Source of the DNA: an uncultured Bacteroidales bacterium
Lineage (GTDB): Bacteria; Bacteroidota; Bacteroidia; Bacteroidales; UBA932
DNA length: 64,000 nucleotides
Direction of reading: 5' to 3'
Assembly: GCA_944322605.1 (NCBI GenBank)
Contig: CALUPD010000020.1
Location: 62,001 to 126,000, forward strand
The position numbers and the translations under genes were made by a program. Positions 18,457 through 28,120 of the stretch are shown one piece after another (position 1 is the stretch's first letter; every line of letters begins with the position of its first letter). A model generated the notes under the pieces. It was not told the DNA's origin. It did no database searches and was given only the letters and a program-made list of their open reading frames with translations.

Positions 18457-18490
18457 GTCCCGTCTCCTCCGTCAGCGGAGCAGGCGGGAC
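18457..18490 (+). terminator. Terminator after the S8 protease
   Basis: 15-bp stem (18457-18471 with 18476-18490; one mismatch, one G-U) with TCAG loop, followed by TTCTTTT. It sits between convergent genes. Confidence 0.75.
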
Positions 18491-18518
18491 TTCTTTTATG
18501 GGGAGTCCCGCGAAATTG

Positions 18519-20201
18519 CTAAAATTCAGGCGATGATTCGATTGAAACTCGTTCTCCTGTGACCGGATGCGTGAATTCCAGTTTCGATGCATGGAGATAA
18601 AGCCTTGTTGCAGGATGCCCGTACAGCCTGTCTCCCAGAATCGGAATCCCGAGCCCTTCCGGGTGCGCGGCATGCAGCCTTAACTGGTGGGTCCTGCCTG
18701 TGAGCGGAATGAATATTACTCTTGCGCATCTGCCGCCGAATGCTTTTCCGATGGTTTTGAATAGGGTTTCCGATTCCTTTCCGTGCATCCGGTCTACTTT
18801 CTGCAATGGCCTGTTTTCAATGTCGGGACAGATAGGAAGGCATATTTTTCCTGCGGCTTTGGCAGGAATGCCGTCAAGTATTGCGGCATATTGCTTTGCT
18901 GTTTTGCGTTCGGCGAACTGTTTTTGCATCATTTTGAATACGGCAGGGCTTTTTGCGAACAGCAATATCCCGGACGTGTCCATGTCGAGCCGGTGTACTG
19001 GCATCAGGAATTTTGCATCTTTTCTTTCCGACAGCAATTGGCTTGTGATGTCGGGTTGTCCGTATTTTCCGGCAACGCTAAGAATTCCTCCCGGCTTGTT
19101 TACGGCTATAAGGTAATCGTCCTCGTACAGGATTTCGTATTTTATTCCGTTTCCGTCCTTTTTGCGGAAGATGTTTTCTTCCATGGGCAGTCCTTTTGTC
19201 ATGAAGCAGAGCAGGGGATAGCATTTGCTTTTGCATGCAGGATAGAACGTATCCCTGATTCTTGTTTGCGACGACGGCGATTTCCCTTGCCAGAATTCCG
19301 CGAATGCGAGCGGTGCAAGGCCTTGCATGTATGCGTATTGCATTAATTTTACCCCTGCGCAGTCTCCCGTGCCTCCTGGGGGAAGAATGTCGTTTTCATC
19401 TGACTCTGCATGAAATTCCTTGAAAATGGTGAAAATGTCCTTTGTCTCTCCCTCTGCGTTTGTTACCCGGTATTTCCTGAACAGTTCCTCCTGCACGGAT
19501 GCGGACATGCTTTTTCTTTTTTCCTTAAGCCTCGTTATTTCGGAATCGAAAGCGCATATTTCCTTTTCGAGAGAGCATATCCTTTCCTGCCATGCTTTTT
19601 TCATGCGTTTTGCTTCCGCTTTCTGGAATCTGCTTTCCGATGTCAGCCCTTCTGTTATGTTCAGGTCGGAGACATATTCCCTTATGTTGTCCCTTCTTTC
19701 TTTTTCGGATTTTATGAATGCCTGGAAATCCGAGTATTCCGCTGCGTATTTTCTTCTAGCTTCGTCGAGGGCCGATGCCGCGTTACGGTATTTTTCCGAA
19801 GAAAGAATATGCGATATCCTTTCGTTTATTCCCGTGATTTTCTTTTCCTCGTTCCTGAAGTATCCTCCGTCTTTCGAAATATCGTATATGGGAGGAACGA
19901 AGTATTCATGTTCAGCCTTGCCTTGCAGCAAGCCGGAAAATCCCGCAAGGTATCCTATCTCGCCCATGCTGTCCCTTGCTACGAGCACTCCGAACATTTT
20001 CCCTTCTTCGATTTCTGTCCTGGCTGCTTCCGGCATGCCTGCTATGTGCTTTTTTACGGCTTCGGCCGCTTTCATGGAAAGTTTGCATGGAATGTAACCG
20101 AAGGGGTTGTTCATTTTCTCCGGAATGTCCATTGTTTCCGGAACGAACTCGAATTTATGGAATTTCGATGATGCCATTGCGAGGTCCAGTGCGCAAATCA
20201 T
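18519..20201 (-). CDS. RluA-family pseudouridine synthase with long N-terminal extension
   Basis: Isomerises uridine to pseudouridine in RNA. The C-terminal 225 residues of 560 hold the catalytic domain: YLIAVNKPGGILSV, the active-site box HRLDMDTSG (D406) and GRTHQLRLHA. The first 330 residues are unusual: a conserved N-terminal part (NPFGYIPCKLS), a charged coiled-coil region (about 130-240), and a segment PPGGTGDCAGVKL with Cys- and Pro-rich surroundings. This long form is known in Bacteroidota and some gamma-proteobacteria; its RNA target is not established. Start at 20201 abuts the upstream hairpin; ATG 20177 (MASSKFHKF, 552 residues) is an alternative. Confidence 0.88.
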   Translation of the reverse strand: MICALDLAMASSKFHKFEFVPETMDIPEKMNNPFGYIPCKLSMKAAEAVKKHIAGMPEAARTEIEEGKMFGVLVARDSMGEIGYLAGFSGLLQGKAEHEYFVPPIYDISKDGGYFRNEEKKITGINERISHILSSEKYRNAASALDEARRKYAAEYSDFQAFIKSEKERRDNIREYVSDLNITEGLTSESRFQKAEAKRMKKAWQERICSLEKEICAFDSEITRLKEKRKSMSASVQEELFRKYRVTNAEGETKDIFTIFKEFHAESDENDILPPGGTGDCAGVKLMQYAYMQGLAPLAFAEFWQGKSPSSQTRIRDTFYPACKSKCYPLLCFMTKGLPMEENIFRKKDGNGIKYEILYEDDYLIAVNKPGGILSVAGKYGQPDITSQLLSERKDAKFLMPVHRLDMDTSGILLFAKSPAVFKMMQKQFAERKTAKQYAAILDGIPAKAAGKICLPICPDIENRPLQKVDRMHGKESETLFKTIGKAFGGRCARVIFIPLTGRTHQLRLHAAHPEGLGIPILGDRLYGHPATRLYLHASKLEFTHPVTGERVSIESSPEF

Positions 20202-20237
20202 AAAAGGGATGCTCCGTTTTTACGATGCATCCCTTTT
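20202..20237 (-). terminator. Terminator after the TPR gene
   Basis: 11-bp perfect stem (20202-20212 with 20227-20237), 14-base loop; on the reverse strand the 3' arm ends in TTTT. It ends the TPR gene 21 bases after its stop codon and touches the start codon of the pseudouridine synthase gene. Confidence 0.7.
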
Positions 20238-20258
20238 GCCTGTTATCTGACGGAAATG

Positions 20259-20933
20259 CTATTCCGAGATTTTTACCCTTTCTATGTATTTGTTGATCTG
20301 GTATCCTTCTTCTGTCTGAGGGTACTTGTCTTTTATCGTCTGGTACTGGGCGAGGGCCTGCGCTTTGTCGCCGAGTTCCTCGAACATTATTCCGGCTTTC
20401 AGATAATACCTTGCCGCGAACATGTTGTCGGCATGTTTTGCAGCTTTTACATAATAATCCGCCGCTTCCTTGAATTTGGCCATTCCTGCATAACAGTCTC
20501 CTATGTTGGAAATGGATCTTGCTTTCAGGATAGGATCGTTTCCGTCGTATTTGGTAAGGTAAGAGATTGCCTTTTCGTAGTCTTTCAACTGCAGGGCGCA
20601 TATCCCTGCGTACATGTAAACCGCGTCTCCAGCCTTGTGCCCGTATTCTTTTATTATATCTTCGAATCCGAGGGAGTTTCCGTCTCCGTTAAGGGCAAGC
20701 GCGAACGAATCGGCCCTGAAATACTGTTCTGCCACGAAAGTCTGCGCCATGGCTTCTTCAGATCTCGGTTCGCTGTAGAATTTGTCATATGCGAAAATCG
20801 CCAAGGCGATGATTACGATGGCAAGGAGTGCTGCCAATAACTGTTTTTTGTACTTTTCGATGAATTTGACCGACTCTATCGTAGCTTCTCCTACTACTTG
20901 TTCGGCATCAAGGTTTTTCTTATTCTCAGACAT
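20259..20933 (-). CDS. Membrane-anchored tetratricopeptide repeat protein
   Basis: 224 residues: a cytoplasmic N-terminus with SVKFIEKYKKQ, one membrane helix (about 32-48), then a domain of TPR-type helix pairs (GDAVYMYAGICALQL, ARSISNIGDCYAG, ARYYLKAGIMFEELGD). The layout matches YfgM-like proteins, which hang from the inner membrane into the periplasm and are thought to link secretion and chaperones; a specific role here is not known. It has its own promoter (20974-21004) and terminator. Confidence 0.8.
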   Translation of the reverse strand: MSENKKNLDAEQVVGEATIESVKFIEKYKKQLLAALLAIVIIALAIFAYDKFYSEPRSEEAMAQTFVAEQYFRADSFALALNGDGNSLGFEDIIKEYGHKAGDAVYMYAGICALQLKDYEKAISYLTKYDGNDPILKARSISNIGDCYAGMAKFKEAADYYVKAAKHADNMFAARYYLKAGIMFEELGDKAQALAQYQTIKDKYPQTEEGYQINKYIERVKISE

Positions 20934-20973
20934 ATCAGTTTATGTTTTTGTATTCAGTTTAAATGCAGGGTGG

Positions 20974-21004
20974 CAAATTTAAGATAAAATTTCGTTCAAG
21001 ACAA
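20974..21004 (-). promoter_or_regulatory. TPR gene promoter
   Basis: On the reverse strand TTG (21004-21002), 20 bases, then TAAATTTG (20981-20974), 41 bases before the start codon. Confidence 0.6.
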
Positions 21005-21019
21005 TAGTTTCGGCATTTT

Positions 21020-22105
21020 TCATGATTTGCGGCCCTGTTGCAAGGCGTATCTTGTTTCGTTCCTGTACCTGTATCCCGAACGCAGTTCTTCGAACCTTCC
21101 CATGTTTTCGCGCAAGGCCCTGTCTAATTCCATGATAGGGAATACGGACAGGTTTTCCTTGCTGAATTTACCGATGAATGACGGATCTCCTGGCATTATG
21201 CTTATCGTTTCAGGCTCAGCCTCCATGTGGTCGTAAAGGTTCGCCGATGCAAGGCCCTGTATGTTGAAGAATTTTCCGAATGCATTGATTACCATGTTCG
21301 TGCCATTGATTTTTCCCTGTTTGGAATATCCGGCTATATGCGGCGTGGCTATGTCGGATGCGTCCAGCACGTCCCGGGAAATGAAGGGTTCGTTGTTCCA
21401 TACGTCCAATATCACGTGCGAAAGCCTGCTTCTTTCTTCAAGCAAGGCCGTATCATCGATGACTTCTCCCCTGGATGAATTTATCAGCACCGCGCCTTCT
21501 TTTATTTTGCGGAAAAAGCCGTTTCCGGCAAGGCGGAAAGTGGGGTATTTCCCGTCATGTGTCAACGGGACATGCAGCGAGACGATGTCCGCTTCCCTCA
21601 AAGTCTCGTCCAAGGAAAAGTATTCGCGGCAATCGCTTTTTCCTGCGGCATCGGCAAGGGGAGGATCGCAGCGGAGAACTTTCATTCCTATCATTTCTCC
21701 AGCCGCAGCCACTTTTGAGCCTACGTTTCCTGCTCCTATTACGCCTAATGTCTTGTTCGCGTATCCGTAACCGTCTTTGATGTAAAGGGCGGAAAGCGCG
21801 GTAAAGACATACTGCATAACGCCGTATGAATTGCATCCTTTTGCTATGTAGACCGTAATGCCCGCTTTTTTGCAGAAATCCATGTCGATATGGTCTTCGC
21901 CTATCGTGGCGGACGCTATGAATTTCACCTTGCTGCCTTTGAGCAAGGCTTCCGTGCATTTGGTGCGTGTCCTTATTATCAGGGCGTCGGCATCACGTAT
22001 GCCGGAGGCCGTGAAATCGGTTCCCTTAAGGTATTCCGCATCGCAGGAGAATTTTTCAAGGATTCCGTTTATGTACGGTATGTCCCGGTCTATTATGACT
22101 TTCAT
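21020..22105 (-). CDS. pdxB: Erythronate-4-phosphate dehydrogenase
   Basis: Second enzyme of the DXP-dependent pyridoxal phosphate pathway; oxidises 4-phosphoerythronate. 361 residues of the D-2-hydroxyacid dehydrogenase type: N-terminal MKVIIDRDIPYI, NAD-binding GVIGAGNVGSKVA (about 121), catalytic Arg in INSSRGEVID, Glu in VWNNEP and His in ATPHIAGYS. The extra C-terminal dimerisation part (about 290-361) separates PdxB from other family members. Last gene of the surE-lpxB-recF-DUF721-pdxB run, directly abutting the DUF721 gene. Confidence 0.93.
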   Translation of the reverse strand: MKVIIDRDIPYINGILEKFSCDAEYLKGTDFTASGIRDADALIIRTRTKCTEALLKGSKVKFIASATIGEDHIDMDFCKKAGITVYIAKGCNSYGVMQYVFTALSALYIKDGYGYANKTLGVIGAGNVGSKVAAAGEMIGMKVLRCDPPLADAAGKSDCREYFSLDETLREADIVSLHVPLTHDGKYPTFRLAGNGFFRKIKEGAVLINSSRGEVIDDTALLEERSRLSHVILDVWNNEPFISRDVLDASDIATPHIAGYSKQGKINGTNMVINAFGKFFNIQGLASANLYDHMEAEPETISIMPGDPSFIGKFSKENLSVFPIMELDRALRENMGRFEELRSGYRYRNETRYALQQGRKS

Positions 22106-22405
22106 TTACCTGAAAATTATTTTCTTTACTTCTTCGTGTCCGAGTTCTTTGTTGATTTTGCCGATAATGGAATCTTTGGACATGGATAGCCTGTGCCTTG
22201 CAACGGCCGAGCTTATCTTGCATGTCAGGATTCCGTTGTCGTAATATTTTTTTTCGGTGAAGGCAGACATCTCTTTTCCTGCCGCCTTGTCGTATGCGTC
22301 GAATACGTATAGCCGGTTAAGGCCTGCTTCAAGCCCGTCTTCTTTTATGAATTCCTTTAGGATTTCGCTGATTGTCTTGGTGTTTTCTTGTTTCATGTTT
22401 CTCAA
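22106..22405 (-). CDS. DUF721 (DciA-like) small protein
   Basis: 99 residues with the DUF721 pattern: a helical N-terminus (ISEILKEFIKEDGLEAGLNRLYVFDAYDKAAGKEM), then the beta part with GILTCKISSAVARHRLSMSK and the KINKELGHEEVKKIIFR end. DUF721 proteins next to recF or dnaA are related to DciA, which loads the replicative helicase in bacteria without DnaC. It is only the core domain. ATG 22396 (MKQENTK) is an equally likely start. Sits between recF and pdxB. Confidence 0.82.
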   Translation of the reverse strand: MRNMKQENTKTISEILKEFIKEDGLEAGLNRLYVFDAYDKAAGKEMSAFTEKKYYDNGILTCKISSAVARHRLSMSKDSIIGKINKELGHEEVKKIIFR

Positions 22406-22417
22406 GTCCAGGTATTG

Positions 22418-23518
22418 TCATATTCTCCTGCATTGCCCGCTTTCCATTATGAAATCGTAATGCTCGTCTGTTATCGAGCTGATTACCTTGTCCATCCTTA
22501 CCTTGTTGCTGTCCGTTATGAAAATCTGCCCGAACGACGAGCCTGCGACCATCTTCAGCAGTTCGGAAACCCTGTCCATGTCGAGCTTGTCGAATACGTC
22601 GTCCAGCAGAAGCATGGGCGATATTCCGGAGTTTATGTCTTTCATTATGGAATATTGCGCCATTTTCAATGCCACAAGGAAGGTTTTCTGCTGTCCTTGC
22701 GAACCGAATTTCTTTATCGGGTATCCGGAAAGCATTAATGAGAGGTCGTCCTTATGCACGCCGGAAGAGGTGTATTTAAGCATCAGGTCGCGATCCGCGT
22801 TTTGCGAAAGTATTTCCGCGAGATTTCCGTTTTCCAGATCGGAGCGGTATCTTATTTCGGCGTTTTCCTTTTCCGAAGAAATTACGGAATAATATTCGGC
22901 CACTTTGGCCTGGAGAAGGCTGCATAGCATGGCCCTTTTCCCGTAAATGTAGCCAGCATGCGCGGCAAGCTGTTCTGAGAAGGCGTCGAGCAGGTCGCCA
23001 GCCATGTTCCCGTATGTTTTCAATACTTTGTTCCGCTGTAGCAGGACATGGTTGTAAATCTGCAAATGCCTGATGTATTCCCGGTCCGTCTGCGACAGGA
23101 CCATGTTCATGAATCTTCTCCTTTCTTCCGACGAACCGTTGATAAGGGACGTGTCATAGGGAGAAACCATGACGACCGGATACCGGCCTATATGGTCCGA
23201 TATTTTCTGGTATGCCTTGTCGTTGCGTTTGGCTTTTTTTTCTCCTGCAAGGGACATGTACAGCGTGACTTTGTCTTCCGTGCCGTCGTCAAGCCTGTAT
23301 GCGGCCGACATGAATGTCTCGTCCGTGCCGTGCATGAATGCGTACCTGTCTATCGGGGAAAAATAGCTTTTCAGCATGGACAGGTAGTGGACGGCATCGA
23401 GCAGGTTCGTTTTCCCTTCGCCGTTATTTCCTGATATGCAGTTGATTTTCGGCGAGAATTCGAGCCTGAGCTCTTTGATGTTCTTGAAGTTCGATAATGT
23501 AATCTTTCTTATGTGCAT
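22418..23518 (-). CDS. recF: DNA replication and repair protein RecF
   Basis: SMC-like ATPase that helps load RecA onto gapped DNA. 366 residues; Walker A GNNGEGKT (K36), signature-region SGVHKDDLSL then GSQGQQKT, and Walker B MLLLDDVFDKLD. The start is MHIRKITLSNFKN, the canonical RecF N-terminus. It lies 1 base after the lpxB stop codon and is followed by the DUF721 gene, a common pairing in this phylum. Confidence 0.95.
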   Translation of the reverse strand: MHIRKITLSNFKNIKELRLEFSPKINCISGNNGEGKTNLLDAVHYLSMLKSYFSPIDRYAFMHGTDETFMSAAYRLDDGTEDKVTLYMSLAGEKKAKRNDKAYQKISDHIGRYPVVMVSPYDTSLINGSSEERRRFMNMVLSQTDREYIRHLQIYNHVLLQRNKVLKTYGNMAGDLLDAFSEQLAAHAGYIYGKRAMLCSLLQAKVAEYYSVISSEKENAEIRYRSDLENGNLAEILSQNADRDLMLKYTSSGVHKDDLSLMLSGYPIKKFGSQGQQKTFLVALKMAQYSIMKDINSGISPMLLLDDVFDKLDMDRVSELLKMVAGSSFGQIFITDSNKVRMDKVISSITDEHYDFIMESGQCRRI

Positions 23519-23519
23519 C

Positions 23520-24701
23520 CTATGCTTCCGATTTTCTTTCCATGCGTTTTTCCAGCAGCGAGCACATCGCTTTTCCTACTCTTTCGGACGCTCCCTTGCC
23601 TTTTCCGAGCAGAGCCTTCCTGACGGACTCGTAGTCTTTTTCCATGTTCTCGACATATGCGCTGTCATTCAGCAGCATGGAAAGTTCGTCATTTATTTTT
23701 TCAGGCGTGCAATCGTGCTGTATAAGTTCCTTGAATATTCCTTTGTCCAATATCAGGTTGGCTAAGCTTATGTATTTTAATTTCACGAAATTCTTTGCGA
23801 CAAGGTATGAGATTTCGCTTGCGCCGTAGCATACCACTTGCGGCACTCCTATTATTGCGGCTTCGAGGCTTGCAGTGCCTGAAGATATTATGGCCGCATC
23901 GGAGTAGCGCATGGTTTCATAGGTCATGTTTTCCACGATTCTGAAATTTTCCGGAATTTTGCCGCAATGCCTTGTTATTATTTTATGATATAGTCCCATG
24001 TCTATCGCCGGCGCGGCGGCAAGTATGAATTCGAGTTCCGGGTTCATCGCTGCTACGTCGAGCGAGCGGGGCAGAAGGTATTTTATTTCCATTTTCCGGC
24101 TGCCTGCCAGCACCGCAACGTGCTTTTTGCCGCGTGTCGCTCCGGCCGCCTTCAGGAATTCGTCCTTTCCGCACATCGAAGACAGCCTGCCTTCTATTCC
24201 GTCCATTAGCGGATTTCCTTCATAGATCGCGTCTATCCCTTTGTTTTTGAAATATTCTATCTCGAAAGGGAATATGATGAACAATTTGTCTACGTATTTT
24301 CTTATGAGCTTGATTCTTCCTTCTTTCCATGCCCATACTTTAGGGGATATGTAGTAGAATACGTTATATCCTTTGCTTTTCGCGTATTTGGCGATTTTGA
24401 AATTGAATCCGGGGTAGTCTATGAGTATGACGGTGTCCGGATTGAATGAGGCTATGTCTTTCTTGCAGTCTTTCAAGTTGTCCAGTATCTTTCCGATGTG
24501 CATGGCGACTTCGGTGAATCCCATTACCGCCGTATCTTTATAATGCCTCGACAGGAATCCGTTTTTCCCGGCCGCTTCCTGCATTTTTTCGCCTCCACGG
24601 AATCTGAATTCGGGATTCTTGTCCGCCGCCATTATTCCGCGTATGAGGTTGGCTCCGTGCATGTCGCCGGACGCTTCCCCGGCAATCAGGTAATATTTCA
24701 T
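23520..24701 (-). CDS. lpxB: Lipid-A-disaccharide synthase
   Basis: Glycosyltransferase that joins UDP-diacylglucosamine and lipid X in lipid A assembly at the inner membrane. 393 residues, starting MKYYLIAGEASGDMHGA, with VILIDYPGFNFKIAKYAK, YYISPKVWAWKEGRI and the late SSGTASLEAAIIGVPQVVCY nucleotide-binding motif. Normal length. Between surE (115 bases upstream) and recF. Confidence 0.96.
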   Translation of the reverse strand: MKYYLIAGEASGDMHGANLIRGIMAADKNPEFRFRGGEKMQEAAGKNGFLSRHYKDTAVMGFTEVAMHIGKILDNLKDCKKDIASFNPDTVILIDYPGFNFKIAKYAKSKGYNVFYYISPKVWAWKEGRIKLIRKYVDKLFIIFPFEIEYFKNKGIDAIYEGNPLMDGIEGRLSSMCGKDEFLKAAGATRGKKHVAVLAGSRKMEIKYLLPRSLDVAAMNPELEFILAAAPAIDMGLYHKIITRHCGKIPENFRIVENMTYETMRYSDAAIISSGTASLEAAIIGVPQVVCYGASEISYLVAKNFVKLKYISLANLILDKGIFKELIQHDCTPEKINDELSMLLNDSAYVENMEKDYESVRKALLGKGKGASERVGKAMCSLLEKRMERKSEA

Positions 24702-24816
24702 GATGTTTGAATTTCGTTAAAATTGGCATTTGCTGCATAGCTGCGAACGACCGGCAGTGCGCTATGAATGCCTGATTCCGTTATTTTCCGGTCTGCCAGT
24801 GCAGGACAGGAACGGT

Positions 24817-25611
24817 TCATCCTAAAATGGAACTCCATTCCCAGCGCAGCCTTTCGGTTTCTTCGTAATCCGTCCTGTCTATCTTTACAAGCACGATCGC
24901 TATGAAGTTTTCCTTCATAAGCACATGGTCGCCGTATTCGGTTCCGTCGTCCTTGTATTCGTTTTCCGATTCGAGGCTTTGGAATTTTCCGCACATCCAG
25001 TAATAATCTTTTCCGAATGGATCGGTCCTCTTGTCGAATTCATTGATCCATTGTCCTTTTCCTTGATGTCCGAAACGTATTCCCCTTATTTTGCCTGCCG
25101 GACAGTCCGGAAAGTTTATGTTCATGAATACGTCCTTTTTCATAGGGCTTTCAATTACTTTGCGGATTATTTTCTCCCCGTATTCCAGGACTCCGGAAAG
25201 GTCTGCTTCATGGTCGTGCGAGCAGATGGAAAATCCTAATGACGGGACGTCGTAGAGCGTGCCTTCCATCGCCGCGCCTAATGTTCCTGAGTAAATGGAT
25301 GCTACTGACGCATTGCTGCCGTGGTTGATTCCAGAAACCAGCAGGTCCGGCTTTTCGTCGAGGAAAACAGTGTTCATGGCGAGCTTCACGCAATCTGCCG
25401 GAGTTCCGTTGCAGAAGTACGTTTCTATCCCGTCTGTCCGGCCGGCGTATTCCATGCGCAAAGGGTCTTCAAGGCTCAGGGACGCCGATTTCCCGGATTG
25501 CGCCATCCGAGGGGCTACTATGGTTACTTTTCCGAATTTGGACAGAAGTCCCGCTATGGCTTTAATGCCGTTTGTGGCGTATCCGTCGTCATTGGTTACT
25601 AATATTCTCAT
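24817..25611 (-). CDS. surE: 5'/3'-nucleotidase SurE
   Basis: Metal-dependent phosphatase acting on nucleoside monophosphates. 264 residues; metal ligands in the N-terminal TNDDG, AQSGKSAS phosphate loop and SGINHGSN with Asn ligand; AAMEGTLYDVPSLGFS follows. First gene of the five-gene lpxB-recF run. A weak -7 box (TAACTTCG at 25637-25630 on the reverse strand) lies 18 bases upstream of the start, divergent from the gapA promoter. Confidence 0.95.
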   Translation of the reverse strand: MRILVTNDDGYATNGIKAIAGLLSKFGKVTIVAPRMAQSGKSASLSLEDPLRMEYAGRTDGIETYFCNGTPADCVKLAMNTVFLDEKPDLLVSGINHGSNASVASIYSGTLGAAMEGTLYDVPSLGFSICSHDHEADLSGVLEYGEKIIRKVIESPMKKDVFMNINFPDCPAGKIRGIRFGHQGKGQWINEFDKRTDPFGKDYYWMCGKFQSLESENEYKDDGTEYGDHVLMKENFIAIVLVKIDRTDYEETERLRWEWSSILG

Positions 25612-25658
25612 TCGTCATAATTTTGTCCGCGAAGTTAGTTAATTTATATATTTTTTTA

Positions 25659-25666
25659 TACTTTTG
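25659..25666 (+). promoter_or_regulatory. gapA promoter (-7 box)
   Basis: TACTTTTG matches TAnnTTTG; TTAG at 25635-25638 is a weak -33, 20 bases upstream. Leader of roughly 50 bases to the ATG at 25722. Confidence 0.65.
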
Positions 25667-25718
25667 CGACACTATAAATGCATATTGAAATAAGTCTTTA
25701 CAAACTAAAATTATTTGA

Positions 25719-26726
<1,008 letters not shown>

Positions 26727-26858
26727 ACTGCAAGCCGAGAGCAAAGCCCAAGCTCGCTTGAGGCTTTGCCGAGGCGCAGCGTTCATTGCCGCGAAGCGGA
26801 AATAGGCAGGTCGAGAGCAACGAGTCCTTGCACGCGAAGCGGAAATGACTGCAAGCCA

Positions 26859-26887
26859 ATCCGCAGGAGCAATCCTGCGGATTTTTT
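26859..26887 (+). terminator. gapA terminator, copy 1
   Basis: Perfect 10-bp GC-rich stem (26859-26868 with 26873-26882), GCAA loop, then a T-run. A textbook intrinsic terminator 132 bases after gapA. Confidence 0.85.
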
Positions 26888-27009
26888 ATTCCATCCGCCC
26901 AAGCTTGCTTGAGGCTTTGCCGAGGCGCAGCGTTCATTGCCGCGAAGCGGAAATAATCAGGCCGAGAGCAACGATGCCTTGCGCGCGAAGCGGAAATGAC
27001 TGCAAGCCG

Positions 27010-27038
27010 ATCCGCAGGAGCAATCCTGCGGATTTTTT
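27010..27038 (+). terminator. gapA terminator, duplicated copy
   Basis: Same 10-bp stem, GCAA loop and T-run as at 26859, 151 bases further on, as part of the tandem duplication. Confidence 0.85.
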
Positions 27039-27091
27039 ATTCCATCCGCCCAAGCTTGCTTGAGGCTTTGCCGCATTAACGGGGTTTAAAA

Positions 27092-27118
27092 AATGGCGGA
27101 CCGGAAAGGCCCGCCATT
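27092..27118 (-). terminator. pssA terminator
   Basis: AATGGCGG/CCGCCATT stem, extended by a CC/GG pair inside, followed on the reverse strand by TTTTTT; 42 bases past the pssA stop codon. Confidence 0.8.
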
Positions 27119-27159
27119 GCTTTATGATTTTTCAGCAGCCGGATTCCCGGCAAAGGCTG

Positions 27160-27933
27160 TCAGTTCCCATGGCCTGCTTGATCGGGCATTTCCGGTTTCG
27201 AATCCGGATCTTTGTCTTTGGCGAGGTTCGCTATTTCCATTGCGGCATTGAAGAGAATATATGCCGCGATGATGAAGAATATCGCAAGGAAAACAGAGCC
27301 TGATACGGGTATGACTACCGCCGATATGACTATTGCTGCCAAAATGAATATGTATCTTGCCTTGTTCCTGTAGAAATTCACGGATTTGAATTTCAATGAA
27401 AGCATTTTTATTTCTGAAACAAGCAAATAGGATATTAATGCCGAAACGAGGGGAATGAGCCAAAGGCTTTCGCTTATGTATTTCATTGCCGGCCCGTTGT
27501 CCGAAACATAGTATATGCCGGAACAGATGAACAGGGCGGCGGCAGGAGTAGGCATGCCTATGAAAGATTCAGCCTGCCTTTCGTCTACGTTGAATTTGGC
27601 AAGGCGCAGGGCGGAGCAAAGCACTATTAGCAAAGGAAACAGTGAAATGACGGAGATATATCCGTGCACCGGTTCGAGAATATTATACAGGATCATTGCC
27701 GGAGCAAGTCCGAAGCTTGTCAGGTCGGCTAAGGAGTCTAGTTCCTTGCCTATTGCCGAATACGCTTTCAGAAGCCTTGCCGCGAATCCGTCGCAAAAAT
27801 CGAAAACGGCGGCAGCAAGTATGAGTATTATGGCCGTCTTGTATTCATGCTGGAAAGCCGCTAATACGGAGACTGTGCCGCATAGCAGGTTCAGGCATGT
27901 GATTGCATTGGGTATGTGTTTTATTATCTTCAT
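27160..27933 (-). CDS. pssA: CDP-diacylglycerol-serine O-phosphatidyltransferase
   Basis: Makes phosphatidylserine, the precursor of phosphatidylethanolamine, in the inner membrane. 257 residues with about seven helices. The CDP-alcohol phosphotransferase motif is complete: D45, D48, G49, A52, R53, G62, D66, D70. The last 25 residues are polar and cytoplasmic. Single-gene unit: promoter box at 27962-27969, terminator at 27092-27118. Confidence 0.95.
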   Translation of the reverse strand: MKIIKHIPNAITCLNLLCGTVSVLAAFQHEYKTAIILILAAAVFDFCDGFAARLLKAYSAIGKELDSLADLTSFGLAPAMILYNILEPVHGYISVISLFPLLIVLCSALRLAKFNVDERQAESFIGMPTPAAALFICSGIYYVSDNGPAMKYISESLWLIPLVSALISYLLVSEIKMLSLKFKSVNFYRNKARYIFILAAIVISAVVIPVSGSVFLAIFFIIAAYILFNAAMEIANLAKDKDPDSKPEMPDQAGHGN

Positions 27934-27961
27934 GATATGCTCGTCGGTTTCTTTGCAGGGC

Positions 27962-27969
27962 CAAATTTA
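27962..27969 (-). promoter_or_regulatory. pssA promoter (-7 box)
   Basis: TAAATTTG on the reverse strand, 28 bases before the start codon; matches TAnnTTTG. Confidence 0.55.
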
Positions 27970-28120
27970 TGTTAAAAATGCAAAAGAAAAAAATATTAGC
28001 GCTTCGATTCGGCCATGATAAAATCTGATGCTTGTCCGCAAAATATCCCCTTGGATGCAGTGAATTAATCATAAGTTAAAAATAAGTAGACGGCACGGCT
28101 GCGCTGAAGAATATATTTTT

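Larger units (their letters stand above)
26728..27075. repeat. Tandem structured repeat block between gapA and pssA
   Basis: Each copy starts at CTGCAAGCC: 26728, 26849 and 27000. The second copy is 151 bp, the third is its first 76 bases almost unchanged, and the first lacks the terminator segment. Shared elements are GCCGAGAGCAA, a CAAGC-GCTTG hairpin, TTGCCGAGGCGCAGCG and GCGAAGCGG. The words GCCGAGAGCAA and TTGCCGAGGCGCA recur, inverted, in the repeats at 28471 and 45483, so all three are one family. No coding function is supported in 26727-27159. Confidence 0.85.

Noticed and set aside
26728..27075. Insertion sequence
   Set aside because: No transposase frame, no terminal inverted repeats; the pattern is tandem duplication of short structured units.
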